DNA from: an uncultured Alistipes sp.
Lineage (GTDB): Bacteria > Bacteroidota > Bacteroidia > Bacteroidales > Rikenellaceae
Direction of reading: 5' to 3'
NCBI GenBank assembly: GCA_947364365.1
Contig: CANASP010000003.1
Coordinates: 62,001 to 126,000, forward strand
DNA: 64,000 bases
A program made the position numbers and the translations under genes. Positions within the stretch are counted from its first letter, which is position 1. The number at the start of each line of letters is the position of its first letter. Shown here one piece after another: positions 1-8,953 of the stretch. The notes under the pieces are model-generated. The model saw only the letters and a program-made list of their open reading frames with translations, was not told the origin of the DNA and ran no database searches.

Positions 1-962
1 ATGGCCAACGACCCCGTGTCGCCCATGAAGATCTGCGCCGGGAAGGAGTTGTACCACAGGAAGCCCACCAGGGCGCCCATCATCGCCGCGGCGAAGACCA
101 TCAGCTCGCCGGCGTCGGGGATGTACATGATGTTGAGGTAGTCGGCGTAGACGATGTGGCCCGAGAGGTAGGCCAGCGCACCCAGCACGGCGACGATCGG
201 CACCGAAACGCCCGTGGTCAGGCCGTCGAGGCCGTCGGTGAGGTTGGCGCCGTTGGAGACGGCCGTGACGACGAAGATCGCCACCAGCACGTAGAGCAGC
301 CACGTGGCGGGGCCGTTGCCGCCCGTCAGGCGGCCGTAGTCGAACTCGTTGTTCTTGATGAAGGGGATGGTGGTCTGCGTGGTCTTGAGGCTCTCGGTGG
401 CCACGACGACCTGCCGCTGCGCCGTGCCGACCACGGCGCCCGAGGCGTCGACGTACTGCGTCTCGACGGGCTGGGTGGTCTTCTCGCAGACGACGATCTG
501 GGGCGAGAGCCACATCGTCGTGCCGACGATGACGCCCAGGCCGACCTGGCCCACGACCTTGAAACGCCCCTTGAGCCCCTCCTTCTTGTGGCGGAAGACC
601 TTGATGTAGTCGTCCAGTCCGCCGATCAGCCCCAGCCAGACCGTCGAGACGATCATCAGCCGGATGTAGACGTTGTCCAGCCGGCCGAAGAGCAGGATCG
701 GCACGAGGATGGCCACGAGGATGATGACGCCGCCCATGGTGGGGGTGCCGCGCTTCTGCAACTGGCCCTGAAGGCCGAGATCGCGGATCTCCTCGCCGAT
801 CTGCTTGCGGCGCAGGAAGTCGATGATCGACCGGCCGAAGATGATGGCGATGAGCAGCGAGAGGATGATGGCCGCCGCCGCGCGGAACGAAATGTACTGG
901 AACATACCCGAGCCGGGAAGGTCCCACACGCGGTCGAGGTAACGGAAAAGATGATAGAGCAT
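1..962 (-). CDS. mraY: MraY, phospho-N-acetylmuramoyl-pentapeptide transferase (partial)
   Basis: MraY moves phospho-MurNAc-pentapeptide from UDP onto undecaprenyl phosphate to make lipid I at the inner membrane. The reading frame opens MLYHLFRYLDRVW and shows the family signatures in order: GTPTMGG near residue 75, the DDYIK acidic motif, NGANLTDGLDG, and GDTGSLA at the window edge. Hydrophobic segments alternate throughout. About 320 residues are present; the 3' end lies outside the window. A hydrophilic insert after the DDYIK region (around VETQYVDASG) resembles the periplasmic loop seen in Bacteroidota MraY. The gene follows murE by 24 bp in the division/cell-wall run, so it is presumably co-transcribed from the rsmH promoter. 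Identification is firm; only completeness is limited. Confidence 0.95.
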   Translation of the reverse strand, partial: MLYHLFRYLDRVWDLPGSGMFQYISFRAAAAIILSLLIAIIFGRSIIDFLRRKQIGEEIRDLGLQGQLQKRGTPTMGGVIILVAILVPILLFGRLDNVYIRLMIVSTVWLGLIGGLDDYIKVFRHKKEGLKGRFKVVGQVGLGVIVGTTMWLSPQIVVCEKTTQPVETQYVDASGAVVGTAQRQVVVATESLKTTQTTIPFIKNNEFDYGRLTGGNGPATWLLYVLVAIFVVTAVSNGANLTDGLDGLTTGVSVPIVAVLGALAYLSGHIVYADYLNIMYIPDAGELMVFAAAMMGALVGFLWYNSFPAQIFMGDTGSLA

Positions 963-986
963 GGTTGTATCGGATGAATCGTAGGG

Positions 987-2447
987 TTAGGAACGGTGGG
1001 TGGCGTCGAAGGCCCGGCGGAGCTCCTCGCGGTCGTCGAAATGGCGTCGCTCGTCGCCGACGATCTGGTAGGTCTCGTGCCCCTTGCCCGCGACGAGCAG
1101 GATGTCGCCCGCGCGGGCGAGCATCGCGGCGGTGCGGATCGCCTCGGCGCGGTCGACGATGCGCAGGTAGCGCACCGAGGGGTCGAGCGAGGCGGTCATC
1201 TCATCGAGGATGGCCGCGGGGTCCTCGTGGCGCGGGTTGTCGGAGGTGAAGATCGCCGTGGAGGCGTATTTCACCGCGATGGCGGCCATCTCGGGGCGCT
1301 TGGTACGGTCGCGGTCGCCGCCGCAGCCGCACACCGCGAGGAGCTGCTGGCCGGGGCGGCGCAGCTCCCCGATCGTGCGCAGGACGTTCTCCAGCGCGTC
1401 GGGCGTGTGGGCGTAGTCGACCACGGCCGTCGTGCCGTCGGCCGCGCGGACGATCTGGAAACGCCCGTCGACCGAGCGCAGGGCGCTCAGGGCCTGCAAC
1501 GTCTCGTCGGCATCCAGCCCCAGCAGACGCGCCGCGCCGTAGACCGCCGCGAGGTTCGCGGCGTTGAAGCGCCCGGGAAGGTGGGTCCACACCTCGCGGC
1601 CGTCGATGCGCAGCAGCATCCCTTCGAGGTGGGTCTCGACGATCCGGCAGCGGAAGTCGGCCGCCGAGCGCAGCGAGTAGGCGCTCACCGCGGCCGCGGT
1701 GTTCTGCACCATCACGCGGCCGTTGCGGTCGTCGGCGTTGACCAGCGCGAAGGCGTCGCGCGGCAGGTCGTCGAAGAAGCGTTTCTTGGCCCGCAGGTAC
1801 TCGGCGAAGGTCTTGTGGTAGTCGAGGTGGTCGTGCGTGAGGTTGGTGAAGAGTCCTCCGGCGAAGTGCAGCCCCCGCGTGCGCAGCTGGACGATGGCGT
1901 GCGACGAGCACTCCATGAAGCAGTAGGCGCACCCGGCGTCGACCATCTCGCGCATCATGGCGTTGAGCCGGATGGCGTCGGGGGTCGTGTGGGTCGCCTC
2001 CACGGCACGGCCGCCGATGCGGTAGACCACCGTGGAGATCAGCCCCGCCTCGTAGCCCAGCGCCCGCACCAGGTCGTAGAGCAGCGTGGCGACGGTGGTC
2101 TTGCCGTTGGTGCCGGTGACGCCCACCAGCCGCAGCTCGCGGCTCGGATGGTCGTAGAAGGCGGCGGCCATATCGGCCATCGCGGCCGAGGTGTCGGCCA
2201 CGACGAGGTAGCAGACCGCCTCGGAGAGCTGCTCGGGCAGCCGCTCGCAGACCACGGCCGCGGCCCCCGCGGCCACGGCCTGGGGGATGTAGGCGTGGCC
2301 GTCGCTCAGCGTGCCGACCACGGCGAAGAAGCAGTCGCCGGCCCCTACCTGCCGCGAGTCGTAGACGAGGCGTCCGACCGCTGCGTCGGCAGGGCCCACG
2401 CGGCGGAGCACGCAGGTCGCCCGGGATAATTCGTCGATCGTTTTCAT
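987..2447 (-). CDS. murE: MurE, UDP-MurNAc-L-Ala-D-Glu:meso-diaminopimelate ligase
   Basis: MurE adds the third amino acid of the peptidoglycan stem peptide in the cytoplasm, using ATP. The 486-residue product has the Mur ligase N-terminal domain, the P-loop GVTGTNGKTT at about residues 109-118, the central-domain THDHLDYH segment, and near residue 400 the DNPRHEDP motif. In this family DNPR marks meso-diaminopimelate rather than lysine specificity, so the cell wall should be of the DAP type. Length is normal. The start lies 1 bp from the ftsI stop (2449), implying coupled translation, and mraY follows. No oddities were seen. Confidence 0.96.
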   Translation of the reverse strand: MKTIDELSRATCVLRRVGPADAAVGRLVYDSRQVGAGDCFFAVVGTLSDGHAYIPQAVAAGAAAVVCERLPEQLSEAVCYLVVADTSAAMADMAAAFYDHPSRELRLVGVTGTNGKTTVATLLYDLVRALGYEAGLISTVVYRIGGRAVEATHTTPDAIRLNAMMREMVDAGCAYCFMECSSHAIVQLRTRGLHFAGGLFTNLTHDHLDYHKTFAEYLRAKKRFFDDLPRDAFALVNADDRNGRVMVQNTAAAVSAYSLRSAADFRCRIVETHLEGMLLRIDGREVWTHLPGRFNAANLAAVYGAARLLGLDADETLQALSALRSVDGRFQIVRAADGTTAVVDYAHTPDALENVLRTIGELRRPGQQLLAVCGCGGDRDRTKRPEMAAIAVKYASTAIFTSDNPRHEDPAAILDEMTASLDPSVRYLRIVDRAEAIRTAAMLARAGDILLVAGKGHETYQIVGDERRHFDDREELRRAFDATHRS

Positions 2448-2448
2448 T

Positions 2449-4710
2449 CTATTTCAATATAATCGTCACCGCGGTGCCCGGTCGGATACGGGTACCGGCG
2501 GCGATACTCTGCGTTGCGACGGCCCCGTGGCCCGAAAACTTCACGCTAAGACCGCGGCTTTCGAGCACGAAGAGCGCATCCTTGAGCCCCATGCCCCTCA
2601 CGTCGGGCATCGTGCCGGCGTCGTCGGGCAGCGAGGCGATCCGCACGCGCGAGGCGCTGTCGACCGCCACGCGGCCCCAGCCCGTGCGGCGGTCGTAGTC
2701 GACATCGGGCGAGAACTTGCCGGCGATGCGGCGGACCTGGGCGATGTCGCCCCCCTTGATCCGCTCGGGATAGCAATGGCGCCCCTTGCGGGCCGCGCGG
2801 GCCGACCAGTCGGCACCGCGGGCATAGAGGTAGTCGACCACCCGCTTGACCACGGGACCCGCCAGCGGACCGCCGTAGTAGGCCTTGCCGGCCTGCGCGC
2901 GGGTCTCGATCGTCGTGAGGACCGTATAGCGGGGGTTGTCGGCCGGGAAGTAGGCCACCATCGTACCGAGGTAGTGGCGCCCCTCGCGGCTGCGGGCGTC
3001 GGTGATCTGCGCCGTGCCGGTCTTGGCCGCCACGCGCAGGCGCAGCGTATCGCGGAAGTAGGCGCTGGCCGTGCCCTCGGTGCAGACCGCCTCGAGGCAC
3101 TCGCGCACGATGCGCAGCGACGCCTTGGAGCAGATCTCGTCGCGGATCGTCCGGGTCTTGAAACGCTCCTCGACATGCCCGTCGCGCCGCAGCTCGCGCA
3201 CGATCACCGGGGCGACCATCCGCCCGCCGTTGGCGATGGCGTTGTAGAGCGTGAGGGTCTGGATCGGGGCCAGCCGCACGCGGTAGCCGTAGGCCATCTT
3301 CACCAACATCACGCCCGGATCGGGGACCTTCCATTCGGAGGTCACCTGCGGCGGGCGCTCGCCCAGGCGGTCGAGCCCCACGGTGGTGTCGAGAGCCAGC
3401 CGCTCGCGCAGGAAGTTGCTGTAGTCCGTCTTCTTGCCTGTCTTGCCGTAGTAGTCCCAGATCGCCTTGGCGAAGTAGACGTTGGACGAGGCGGCCGTCG
3501 CGCGACGGAAGTCGATGGTGCGGTCGCCGCGGTGCGAGTCGCGGATATTCTTGGCCGGCCCGATCGTCACCGGGTCGCCGTTGTGGGTGTCGTACAGGGT
3601 CTCGACGGGCATGCGCGCGTCCTCGAGCAGCGTGAGCATCGTCGTCAGCTTGAAGGTCGAGCCGGGTTCCATGCTGCGGCCCAGGGCGTAGTTCTCCCGC
3701 TCGGCGTAGCTCCCGTCGGCGTTGCGGCCCAGGTTGGCCATGGCGAGGATCTCGCCCGTGGAGACCTCCATGACGACGGTGGTGCCCCACGTGGCGTTCT
3801 GGGCCGTGAGCTGGCGGCGCAGCGCCTTGTCGGCCACGTCCTGGAGATCCAGATCGAGCGTCGTCACCACGTCCATGCCGTCGAGCGGATCCTCGTGGTC
3901 GCCGCCCGGCACGCGGCCGTAGAAGCCGCGGGCGATGCGCTGGCGCTGGGCCTTGCCGTCGCGCCCGGCGAGCTCCTCGCGGTAGCTGTCCTCGATGCCG
4001 TAGTTGCCCCTGTCGCCCGTCAGGCCGATCGTGCGGCGCGCCAGCTCGCCCTGGGGGTAGATGCGCTCGTCGCGCTCGACCAGACGGTAGACCATGCCCA
4101 TGTTCCAGTTGAGCAGCGGGTAGCGCCGCAGCTGCTCCCACTCGGCGTAGTCGACCTCGCGGGGGAAGATCGCCACGGGGGTGTGGTCGCGCAGCGTGTC
4201 GTAGATGCGCCGCCGCTCGTACTCCTCGCCCCGCAGGCGGTTGAGCATGCGCGTGAGGAAGCCGCCGGGACGCAGGAAGTCGGAATCGCGGCCGTTGACC
4301 AGCCGGTAGCGACGGTCGTGCTCGCGGCGGAAGAAACGGCTGTATTCGGCCGCCGAACGGTCGCCGAAGAAGGCCGAGAGGAGCTTGGCCAGCGAGTCGG
4401 CCTGCTCGTGGAAGGTGCGGAGCGAGTCGAGCCCCTCCGAACCGAAGTCGAAGGCGGCCTGGTAGCGGAAGATAGACGTAGCCAGCGGCTCGCCGTCGCG
4501 CGAGAGGATGTTGCCCCGCTGGGCGGGGATGGTCTCCTCGGTGAAGATGCGCCCGGCCAGCCGGCGGGCGTTGTAGGCCACCTCGCCGCTGAAGAGCTGG
4601 ACCCACACGAGCCGCCCGAGCACGACGCCGCCCGCCACCATGAAGAGCAGGTAGAGCAGCCGCACACGCAGCAGGATATCGCTTTTGATCTTCGACGGAG
4701 CGCGTTTCAT
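2449..4710 (-). CDS. ftsI: FtsI-type penicillin-binding protein (division transpeptidase) with PASTA domain
   Basis: A class B penicillin-binding protein that cross-links septal peptidoglycan in the periplasm. The 753-residue protein has one N-terminal membrane anchor (about residues 15-36), a dimerisation domain, and a transpeptidase domain with the three active-site motifs: SxxK as STFK near residue 348, SSN near 407, and KTGT near 563. A PASTA domain occupies roughly the last 65 residues (beginning PDVRGMGLKDA). The position between ftsL-like and murE in the division cluster supports the septal rather than the elongation role. The start 4 bp before the preceding stop (4715) indicates coupling. 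Confidence 0.94.
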   Translation of the reverse strand: MKRAPSKIKSDILLRVRLLYLLFMVAGGVVLGRLVWVQLFSGEVAYNARRLAGRIFTEETIPAQRGNILSRDGEPLATSIFRYQAAFDFGSEGLDSLRTFHEQADSLAKLLSAFFGDRSAAEYSRFFRREHDRRYRLVNGRDSDFLRPGGFLTRMLNRLRGEEYERRRIYDTLRDHTPVAIFPREVDYAEWEQLRRYPLLNWNMGMVYRLVERDERIYPQGELARRTIGLTGDRGNYGIEDSYREELAGRDGKAQRQRIARGFYGRVPGGDHEDPLDGMDVVTTLDLDLQDVADKALRRQLTAQNATWGTTVVMEVSTGEILAMANLGRNADGSYAERENYALGRSMEPGSTFKLTTMLTLLEDARMPVETLYDTHNGDPVTIGPAKNIRDSHRGDRTIDFRRATAASSNVYFAKAIWDYYGKTGKKTDYSNFLRERLALDTTVGLDRLGERPPQVTSEWKVPDPGVMLVKMAYGYRVRLAPIQTLTLYNAIANGGRMVAPVIVRELRRDGHVEERFKTRTIRDEICSKASLRIVRECLEAVCTEGTASAYFRDTLRLRVAAKTGTAQITDARSREGRHYLGTMVAYFPADNPRYTVLTTIETRAQAGKAYYGGPLAGPVVKRVVDYLYARGADWSARAARKGRHCYPERIKGGDIAQVRRIAGKFSPDVDYDRRTGWGRVAVDSASRVRIASLPDDAGTMPDVRGMGLKDALFVLESRGLSVKFSGHGAVATQSIAAGTRIRPGTAVTIILK

Positions 4711-4714
4711 CGGT

Positions 4715-5227
4715 TTACTTGTCGATCACTTCGCCCGGCGAGAGCGGGTCGTAGAGCGGGATGCCCCGGGCGGCGAGCGCCTCGACGACGGCCGAGTGCG
4801 ACGTGGCGCGGTAGCGCCGCTCCTCGAGGCGGATCGAGCGCTCGCGCAGGATCTGCACCTCGCGTTCGAGACGCGTGTACTTGCGGTCGAGGTGCAGCGA
4901 CCAGAACATCACCATGATACTCAGGAAAAACATGCCCGCCACGACGAGCATGTAGGGGTAGTGGCGCGAGACCCCCTCGCGCACGAGGATCGTGCCCGAG
5001 ACCAACTGCCAGAAGGTGCTCGACCGGCGGCGACGCTCGCGCCGTTCGGCCTCCTCGGCCTCCTCGCGCTCGGCCTCCTCCAGCTCCTCGTCGCGGCGGA
5101 TATCCTCCTCGGCCTCGCCCCGCTCGATGCGCAGCACTTCGCGCCGCACGCGGCGGGCGAACTCCTCGTCCTGGGCGCGGCGGGCCTCCTCCTCGGGAGT
5201 AACGGGATCGAATTCGTGGTCGAGCAT
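4715..5227 (-). CDS. ftsL: FtsL-like cell-division membrane protein
   Basis: A 170-residue bitopic protein: a very acidic, Arg/Glu-rich cytoplasmic N-terminus (residues 1-70, predicted helical), one membrane segment near residues 91-111 (MLVVAGMFFLSIMVMF), then a periplasmic coiled coil (YTRLEREVQILRERSIRLEE) and a short conserved tail ending in PLSPGEVIDK. This plan and the position between rsmH and ftsI match FtsL, which links FtsB/FtsQ to FtsWI in the divisome. Sequence conservation in FtsL is poor, so the call rests mainly on topology and context. The long charged N-terminal extension is larger than in proteobacterial FtsL. Confidence 0.7.
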   Translation of the reverse strand: MLDHEFDPVTPEEEARRAQDEEFARRVRREVLRIERGEAEEDIRRDEELEEAEREEAEEAERRERRRRSSTFWQLVSGTILVREGVSRHYPYMLVVAGMFFLSIMVMFWSLHLDRKYTRLEREVQILRERSIRLEERRYRATSHSAVVEALAARGIPLYDPLSPGEVIDK

Positions 5228-5237
5228 CGTCGTCGGC

Positions 5238-6140
5238 TTATTTTTTTACGGCACCGCGCAGTTTGGCCGAGCGCGAGCGGGGGTTGCGCGCCAGCTCGTC
5301 GGCCGAGGGGACCACGGCCTTGCGCGTGACGAGATCGAAGGGTACGGAGGCACGGCCGAAGAAATCCTTCTCGACCGTCCCCGCGAAGTTGCCGCTGCGC
5401 AGGAAGTTCTTGACCAGCCGGTCCTCGAGCGAGTGGTAGGCGATCACTGACAGCCGCCCGCCGGGGCGCAGCACCCGGAGGCTCTGTTCGAGCGCCATCT
5501 TCAGCGCCTCCATCTCGCCGTTGACCTCGATGCGGAGGGCCTGGAAGAGCTTGGTGAGGAACTTCGCTTCGTCGCGCCGCGGCGTGCAGGGGGCGACGGC
5601 CGCGACGAGCTGGGCCGTGGTGCGGATCGGCTCCGCCGTGCGGGCCCGCACGATGCAGTTGGCCGCCTTCCACGGGGTGTCGATCTCGCCCCAGTCGCCC
5701 AGGATGCGCGTGAGCTCCTCGGCCGAGGCCGTGTTGACCAGATCGGCGGCCGTGGGGCCTCCGCGGCGGTTCATGCGCATATCGAGCGGCGCCTCGCCGC
5801 GGAAGGAGAAGCCCCGCTCCAGGGCGTCGAAGTGGTGCGACGAGACACCCAGGTCGGCCAGGATGCCGTCGACGGCATCCACGCCCCGCAGGCGCAGCGC
5901 TCCGCGCAGGAAGCGGAAATTGCTCTCGACGTAGTGGAACCGGGGGTCGTCGGGGCGGTTGGCACGCGTGTCGCCGTCCTGGTCGAAGGCGAAGAGGCGC
6001 CCCTCGGGGCCCAGCGCCGCGAGGATACGGCGCGAATGGCCGCCGCCGCCGAACGTGAGGTCGACGTAGGTGCCACCCGGGACGATATCGAGCAGCGCGA
6101 CGCTCTCTTCGAGCAGGACGGGGGTGTGGTATTCCGACAT
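5238..6140 (-). CDS. rsmH: RsmH, 16S rRNA (cytosine-1402-N4)-methyltransferase
   Basis: RsmH methylates C1402 of 16S rRNA using S-adenosylmethionine. I chose the start at MSEYHTPVLLEES, which matches the family N-terminus and gives 300 residues; the open frame extends much further upstream but is antisense to the next gene. Visible motifs are the SAM-binding DLTFGGGGHS near residue 28, GILADLGVSSHHFD, and PGGRLSVIAYHSLEDR near the C-terminus. It is the first gene of the division run, 10 bp from the ftsL-like gene. No mraZ is found upstream, where many bacteria have it. Confidence 0.95.
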   Translation of the reverse strand: MSEYHTPVLLEESVALLDIVPGGTYVDLTFGGGGHSRRILAALGPEGRLFAFDQDGDTRANRPDDPRFHYVESNFRFLRGALRLRGVDAVDGILADLGVSSHHFDALERGFSFRGEAPLDMRMNRRGGPTAADLVNTASAEELTRILGDWGEIDTPWKAANCIVRARTAEPIRTTAQLVAAVAPCTPRRDEAKFLTKLFQALRIEVNGEMEALKMALEQSLRVLRPGGRLSVIAYHSLEDRLVKNFLRSGNFAGTVEKDFFGRASVPFDLVTRKAVVPSADELARNPRSRSAKLRGAVKK

Positions 6141-6169
6141 GGGCGTTTCCGAATAGGAGTGTTTGGGGT

Positions 6170-6177
6170 CAAAGTTA
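6170..6177 (-). promoter_or_regulatory. Promoter -7 box for the division cluster
   Basis: On the minus strand this reads TAACTTTG, matching the Bacteroidota -7 consensus TAnnTTTG, 30 bp before the rsmH start. It is back to back with the glsA-like promoter box, so the two promoters share about 30 bp. Position and match are seen; activity is inferred. Confidence 0.6.
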
Positions 6178-6200
6178 GGCAAAATTCGAAAAACAATGCC

Positions 6201-6208
6201 TATCTTTG
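6201..6208 (+). promoter_or_regulatory. Promoter -7 box for the glsA-like gene
   Basis: TATCTTTG matches the Bacteroidota -7 consensus. An ATG at 6210 begins one base after the box and so would probably lie at or before the transcription start. This favours the in-frame ATG at 6234 as the real start. Confidence 0.55.
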
Positions 6209-6233
6209 TATGGATAATTTTTTCGACACCCTC

Positions 6234-7073
6234 ATGCCCCGAATCGACATAGGCGCCGTGGTGGCCGGCAAGGCCCCGCGGCTGGCGCGCTGGATCCCGC
6301 GCCCGGCGATCGACTACCTGCGCCGCACGGTCCACGAACAGGAGATCAACCGCATACTGGAAAACTACTGGACACTCCCGCCGCAGGAGTTCATCCGCGC
6401 CTGCTTCGGCGACTGGCAGGTGAGCTACGCGATGGAGGGGCTCGACGCGCTCGACCCCGCGGGGCGCTACCTGTTCGCGGCGAACCACCCCTTCGGCGGG
6501 ATGGACGGCATGATGCTCGCCGACGAGCTCATCGGCCGTTTCGGCGACGTAAGGGTCGTGGTCAACGACCTGCTCCTGCACATCGAGCCGCTGCGGCCGC
6601 TGTGGGTGCCGGTCAACAAGCACGGGGCGCAGAACGCCGCCTACGCCCGCCGCATGGAGGAGGCCTTCGCGGGCGATCTGCCCGTGCTGACCTTCCCGGC
6701 CGGGCTCTGCTCGCGGCGCGAGCGGGGCGTGGTGAGCGACACCCCCTGGCGGACGAGCTTCGTGAAGAAGGCCGCGGCCACGGGGCGGCAGATCGTGCCG
6801 GTGTTCGTCGAAGGGCAGCTGTCGGACTTCTTCTACAACCTCTCGACGTGGCGCAAGCGGCTGGGGGTGAAGTTCAACATCGAGATGCTGTGGCTGCCCG
6901 ACGAGATGCTGCGCCAGCGGGGCCGTCGCTTCCGCCTGGTGGCGGGCGAGCCGATCTCCCCCGACGAACTGCGGGCGGCGGGATCGCTGCGCGAGCAGGT
7001 CGAATACGTACGTAAAAAGACCTATTCGCTCGAAAAAAAGGGCGGCGGAGCGGAAAAGGCGGCTGAAAAATAG
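6234..7073 (+). CDS. GlsA-like acyltransferase (glycine-lipid O-acyltransferase candidate)
   Basis: A 279-residue PlsC-superfamily acyltransferase. The catalytic NHxxxxD box is NHPFGGMDG near residue 83, followed by the PVNKHGA and FPAGLCSRR motifs typical of hemolysin-type acyltransferases. There is no signal peptide. Start 6234 (MPRIDIGAV) was preferred over 6210 because the -7 box at 6201-6208 abuts 6210. The next gene is a GNAT-type acyltransferase; in Bacteroides such a pair (GlsB N-acyltransferase, GlsA O-acyltransferase) makes glycine lipids from acyl-ACP. The substrate here is inferred from that pairing. An ornithine-lipid or other N-acyl amino acid lipid role is the alternative. Confidence 0.75.
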   Translation: MPRIDIGAVVAGKAPRLARWIPRPAIDYLRRTVHEQEINRILENYWTLPPQEFIRACFGDWQVSYAMEGLDALDPAGRYLFAANHPFGGMDGMMLADELIGRFGDVRVVVNDLLLHIEPLRPLWVPVNKHGAQNAAYARRMEEAFAGDLPVLTFPAGLCSRRERGVVSDTPWRTSFVKKAAATGRQIVPVFVEGQLSDFFYNLSTWRKRLGVKFNIEMLWLPDEMLRQRGRRFRLVAGEPISPDELRAAGSLREQVEYVRKKTYSLEKKGGGAEKAAEK

Positions 7074-7081
7074 TACATTTG
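7074..7081 (+). promoter_or_regulatory. Possible internal promoter -7 box before the glsB-like gene
   Basis: TACATTTG overlaps the glsA-like stop codon and ends 8 bases before the ATG at 7090. If used, the transcript would be almost leaderless. It could let the second gene be expressed alone. Confidence 0.4.
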
Positions 7082-7089
7082 CCGTCGCT

Positions 7090-8118
7090 ATGGAAATGCA
7101 ACCCATCATCGAACCCGTCGACCGGGCGCTGCTCGAAGCCGAGCTCACGCCCGCGCGCCGGGCACGCGCCACCAAACGGGGCGGCAACGAGATCTACCTC
7201 TTCCGCGCGGCCGAATGCCCGGCGCTCATGCGCGAGGTGGGGCGCCTGCGCGAGGAGGCGTTCCGCGGCGCCGGGGGCGGCACGGGGGCCGAGGTCGACA
7301 TCGACGCCGAGGACCTGGCCGGGGACGGCTACTGCCAGCTCGTCGTGTGGGATCCCGCGGCACGCGAGATCATCGGCGGCTACCGCTTCATCGTCTGCAA
7401 GACGGAGCGCCCGGCGCACCTCTCGACCGAACACTACTTCCGCTTCAGCGACCGCTTCCGCCGCGAATACCTCCCCTACACCATCGAGCTGGGACGCTCG
7501 TTCGTGCAGCGCGCCTACCAGGCCCGCCAGAACCCCAAGAGCCTCTACGCGCTCGACAACCTGTGGGACGGGCTGGGGGCGCTGATCGTCCTCAACCCCG
7601 AGGTGCGCTACCTGTTCGGCAAGGTGACGATGTACACCTCCTACAAGGCCGTGGCGCGCAACGCCCTCATCTGGTTCCTGCGCCGCTACTTCCCCGACCG
7701 CGAGCAGCTGGTCGAGGGCATCCGCCCGCTGGCGCTGGACCTCGACGACCCCTACTACGAGCGGCTCTTCACGGGTGCGGACTACCAAGAGAACTACCGC
7801 ATACTGATCCGCAAGATCCGCGAGTTCAACGAGAACATCCCCCCGTTGATCAACGCCTACATGAACCTCTCGCCCACGATGCGGGTCTTCGACACGGTGT
7901 CGAACCCCGACTTCGGCGACGTGGAGGAGACGGGCATCCTGCTGACGATCGCCGACATCTACCGCGACAAGCGGCTGCGCTACACCCGCTGGGAGGGGTG
8001 GCGCATCGGGCTGATGTACCGCCGGGCGCTCTTCCGCCAGCAACTCTCCGACAAGCTCTCGCGCCTGGCCGAAGCCCGCAAGCGGGCCCGCTCGCGCCGG
8101 AAGCGGCAGGCGGAGTAA
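7090..8118 (+). CDS. GlsB-like GNAT N-acyltransferase (glycine N-acyltransferase candidate)
   Basis: A 342-residue cytoplasmic protein of the hemolysin/OlsB-like GNAT family: YRFIVCKTE and YTIELGRSFVQRAYQ are typical of the fold and of acyl-ACP-dependent amino-acid N-acyltransferases. The second half (LWDGLGALIVLNPEVRYLFGKVTM, then a C-terminal basic tail RKRARSRRKRQAE) also matches the longer Bacteroidota enzymes. It lies 16 bp after the glsA-like gene. By analogy with Bacteroides GlsB it would attach a 3-hydroxy fatty acid to glycine, with the upstream enzyme adding the second chain. The family is seen; the substrate is inferred from the pairing. Confidence 0.75.
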   Translation: MEMQPIIEPVDRALLEAELTPARRARATKRGGNEIYLFRAAECPALMREVGRLREEAFRGAGGGTGAEVDIDAEDLAGDGYCQLVVWDPAAREIIGGYRFIVCKTERPAHLSTEHYFRFSDRFRREYLPYTIELGRSFVQRAYQARQNPKSLYALDNLWDGLGALIVLNPEVRYLFGKVTMYTSYKAVARNALIWFLRRYFPDREQLVEGIRPLALDLDDPYYERLFTGADYQENYRILIRKIREFNENIPPLINAYMNLSPTMRVFDTVSNPDFGDVEETGILLTIADIYRDKRLRYTRWEGWRIGLMYRRALFRQQLSDKLSRLAEARKRARSRRKRQAE

Positions 8119-8265
8119 CACGGGAGACACCCCCGGCTCTTCGCAGGTGCGCTTCGGGAGAACCCGAAACATGGCGGACCGCAACCGGGGGAGGCCGCTT
8201 TCGAGCAACGCAAGAGGGGCACGAGAGGTGCGCAAAAGATGCGCGAGAGGTGCGCGAGAGATGCG

Positions 8266-8294
8266 GCCCTCCGCCGGGAGTGGCTGCAGGCCGC
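8266..8294 (+). repeat. Dispersed GC-rich intergenic repeat, copy 1
   Basis: A 29-bp core, CCCTCCGCCGGGAGTGGCTG followed by CAGGCCGC, in the 256-bp gap between the glsB-like gene and pth. Closely related cores occur at 9821-9844 (inverted), 35548-35574 and 38292-38319. The rest of this gap holds short AGAGGTGCGC-like repeats and no gene. Confidence 0.55.
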
Positions 8295-8316
8295 AAGGAA
8301 TACGACAGACAAACGA

Positions 8317-8353
8317 AAGGCGGGAGAGTCGCACGAGCGACCCTCCCGCTTTT
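8317..8353. terminator. Bidirectional terminator between glsB-like gene and pth
   Basis: GCGGGAGAGTCGC and GCGACCCTCCCGC pair across a 4-base loop with one mismatch, flanked by AAA on the left and TTTT on the right. It can serve both converging genes. Confidence 0.75.
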
Positions 8354-8374
8354 CGTCATGCTCCGGCCGGAGCG

Positions 8375-8938
8375 CTATTTCTTGTTGAAGAAATTCATGG
8401 TCATGGCGCAGCCCACGGTGGCGAACGATTTGATCGCGTCGCCGAAGAGCTTCAGCCGCTCGGGCATCGCCGCACGCTCCTCGGCGGTCCACTCGCCCAG
8501 CACGTACTCGACCTGGTGGCCGCGCGGGAAGTCGCCGCCCACGCCGAAGCGCATGCGGGCATACTCCTCGGTGCCGAGCAGCTCGGCGATGTTCTTCAGT
8601 CCGTTGTGGCCCCCGGCGCTCCCCTTGGGACGCAGGCGCAGCGTGCCGAACGGCAGGGCGATGTCGTCGGAGACGACCAGCAGGTTCTCCACGGGGATCT
8701 TCGCCGCGTCGAGCCAGTAGCGCACGGCCTTGCCCGAGAGGTTCATGTAGGTCGAGGGCTTGAGCAGCACGAGCGTGCGCCCCTTCCACTTCATCTCGGC
8801 CACGTCGCCGTAGCGCGCCGTGGTAAAAACAGCGTTGGACGCCCCGGCGAGGGCGTCCAACACGTTGAACCCGATGTTGTGCCGGGTATCGGCATATTCG
8901 GCGCCGATATTGCCCAGGCCAACGATGAGGTATTTCAT
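8375..8938 (-). CDS. pth: Pth, peptidyl-tRNA hydrolase
   Basis: Pth releases tRNA from peptidyl-tRNA that drops off ribosomes. The 187-residue protein shows the family start [20 protein letters not shown] with catalytic His20 and Asn10, the [13 protein letters not shown] segment, and [11 protein letters not shown] with the catalytic Asp, then GHNGLKNI and RMRFGVGG. Length is normal. It follows rplY by 15 bp, a common ctc-pth pairing. Confidence 0.96.
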   Translation of the reverse strand: MKYLIVGLGNIGAEYADTRHNIGFNVLDALAGASNAVFTTARYGDVAEMKWKGRTLVLLKPSTYMNLSGKAVRYWLDAAKIPVENLLVVSDDIALPFGTLRLRPKGSAGGHNGLKNIAELLGTEEYARMRFGVGGDFPRGHQVEYVLGEWTAEERAAMPERLKLFGDAIKSFATVGCAMTMNFFNKK

Positions 8939-8953
8939 CGGCTGTCGGGATTA

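Noticed and set aside
6210-6212. ATG immediately after the -7 box as the glsA-like start
   Set aside because: It lies 1 base after the promoter box, probably upstream of the transcription start; the ATG at 6234 was used.
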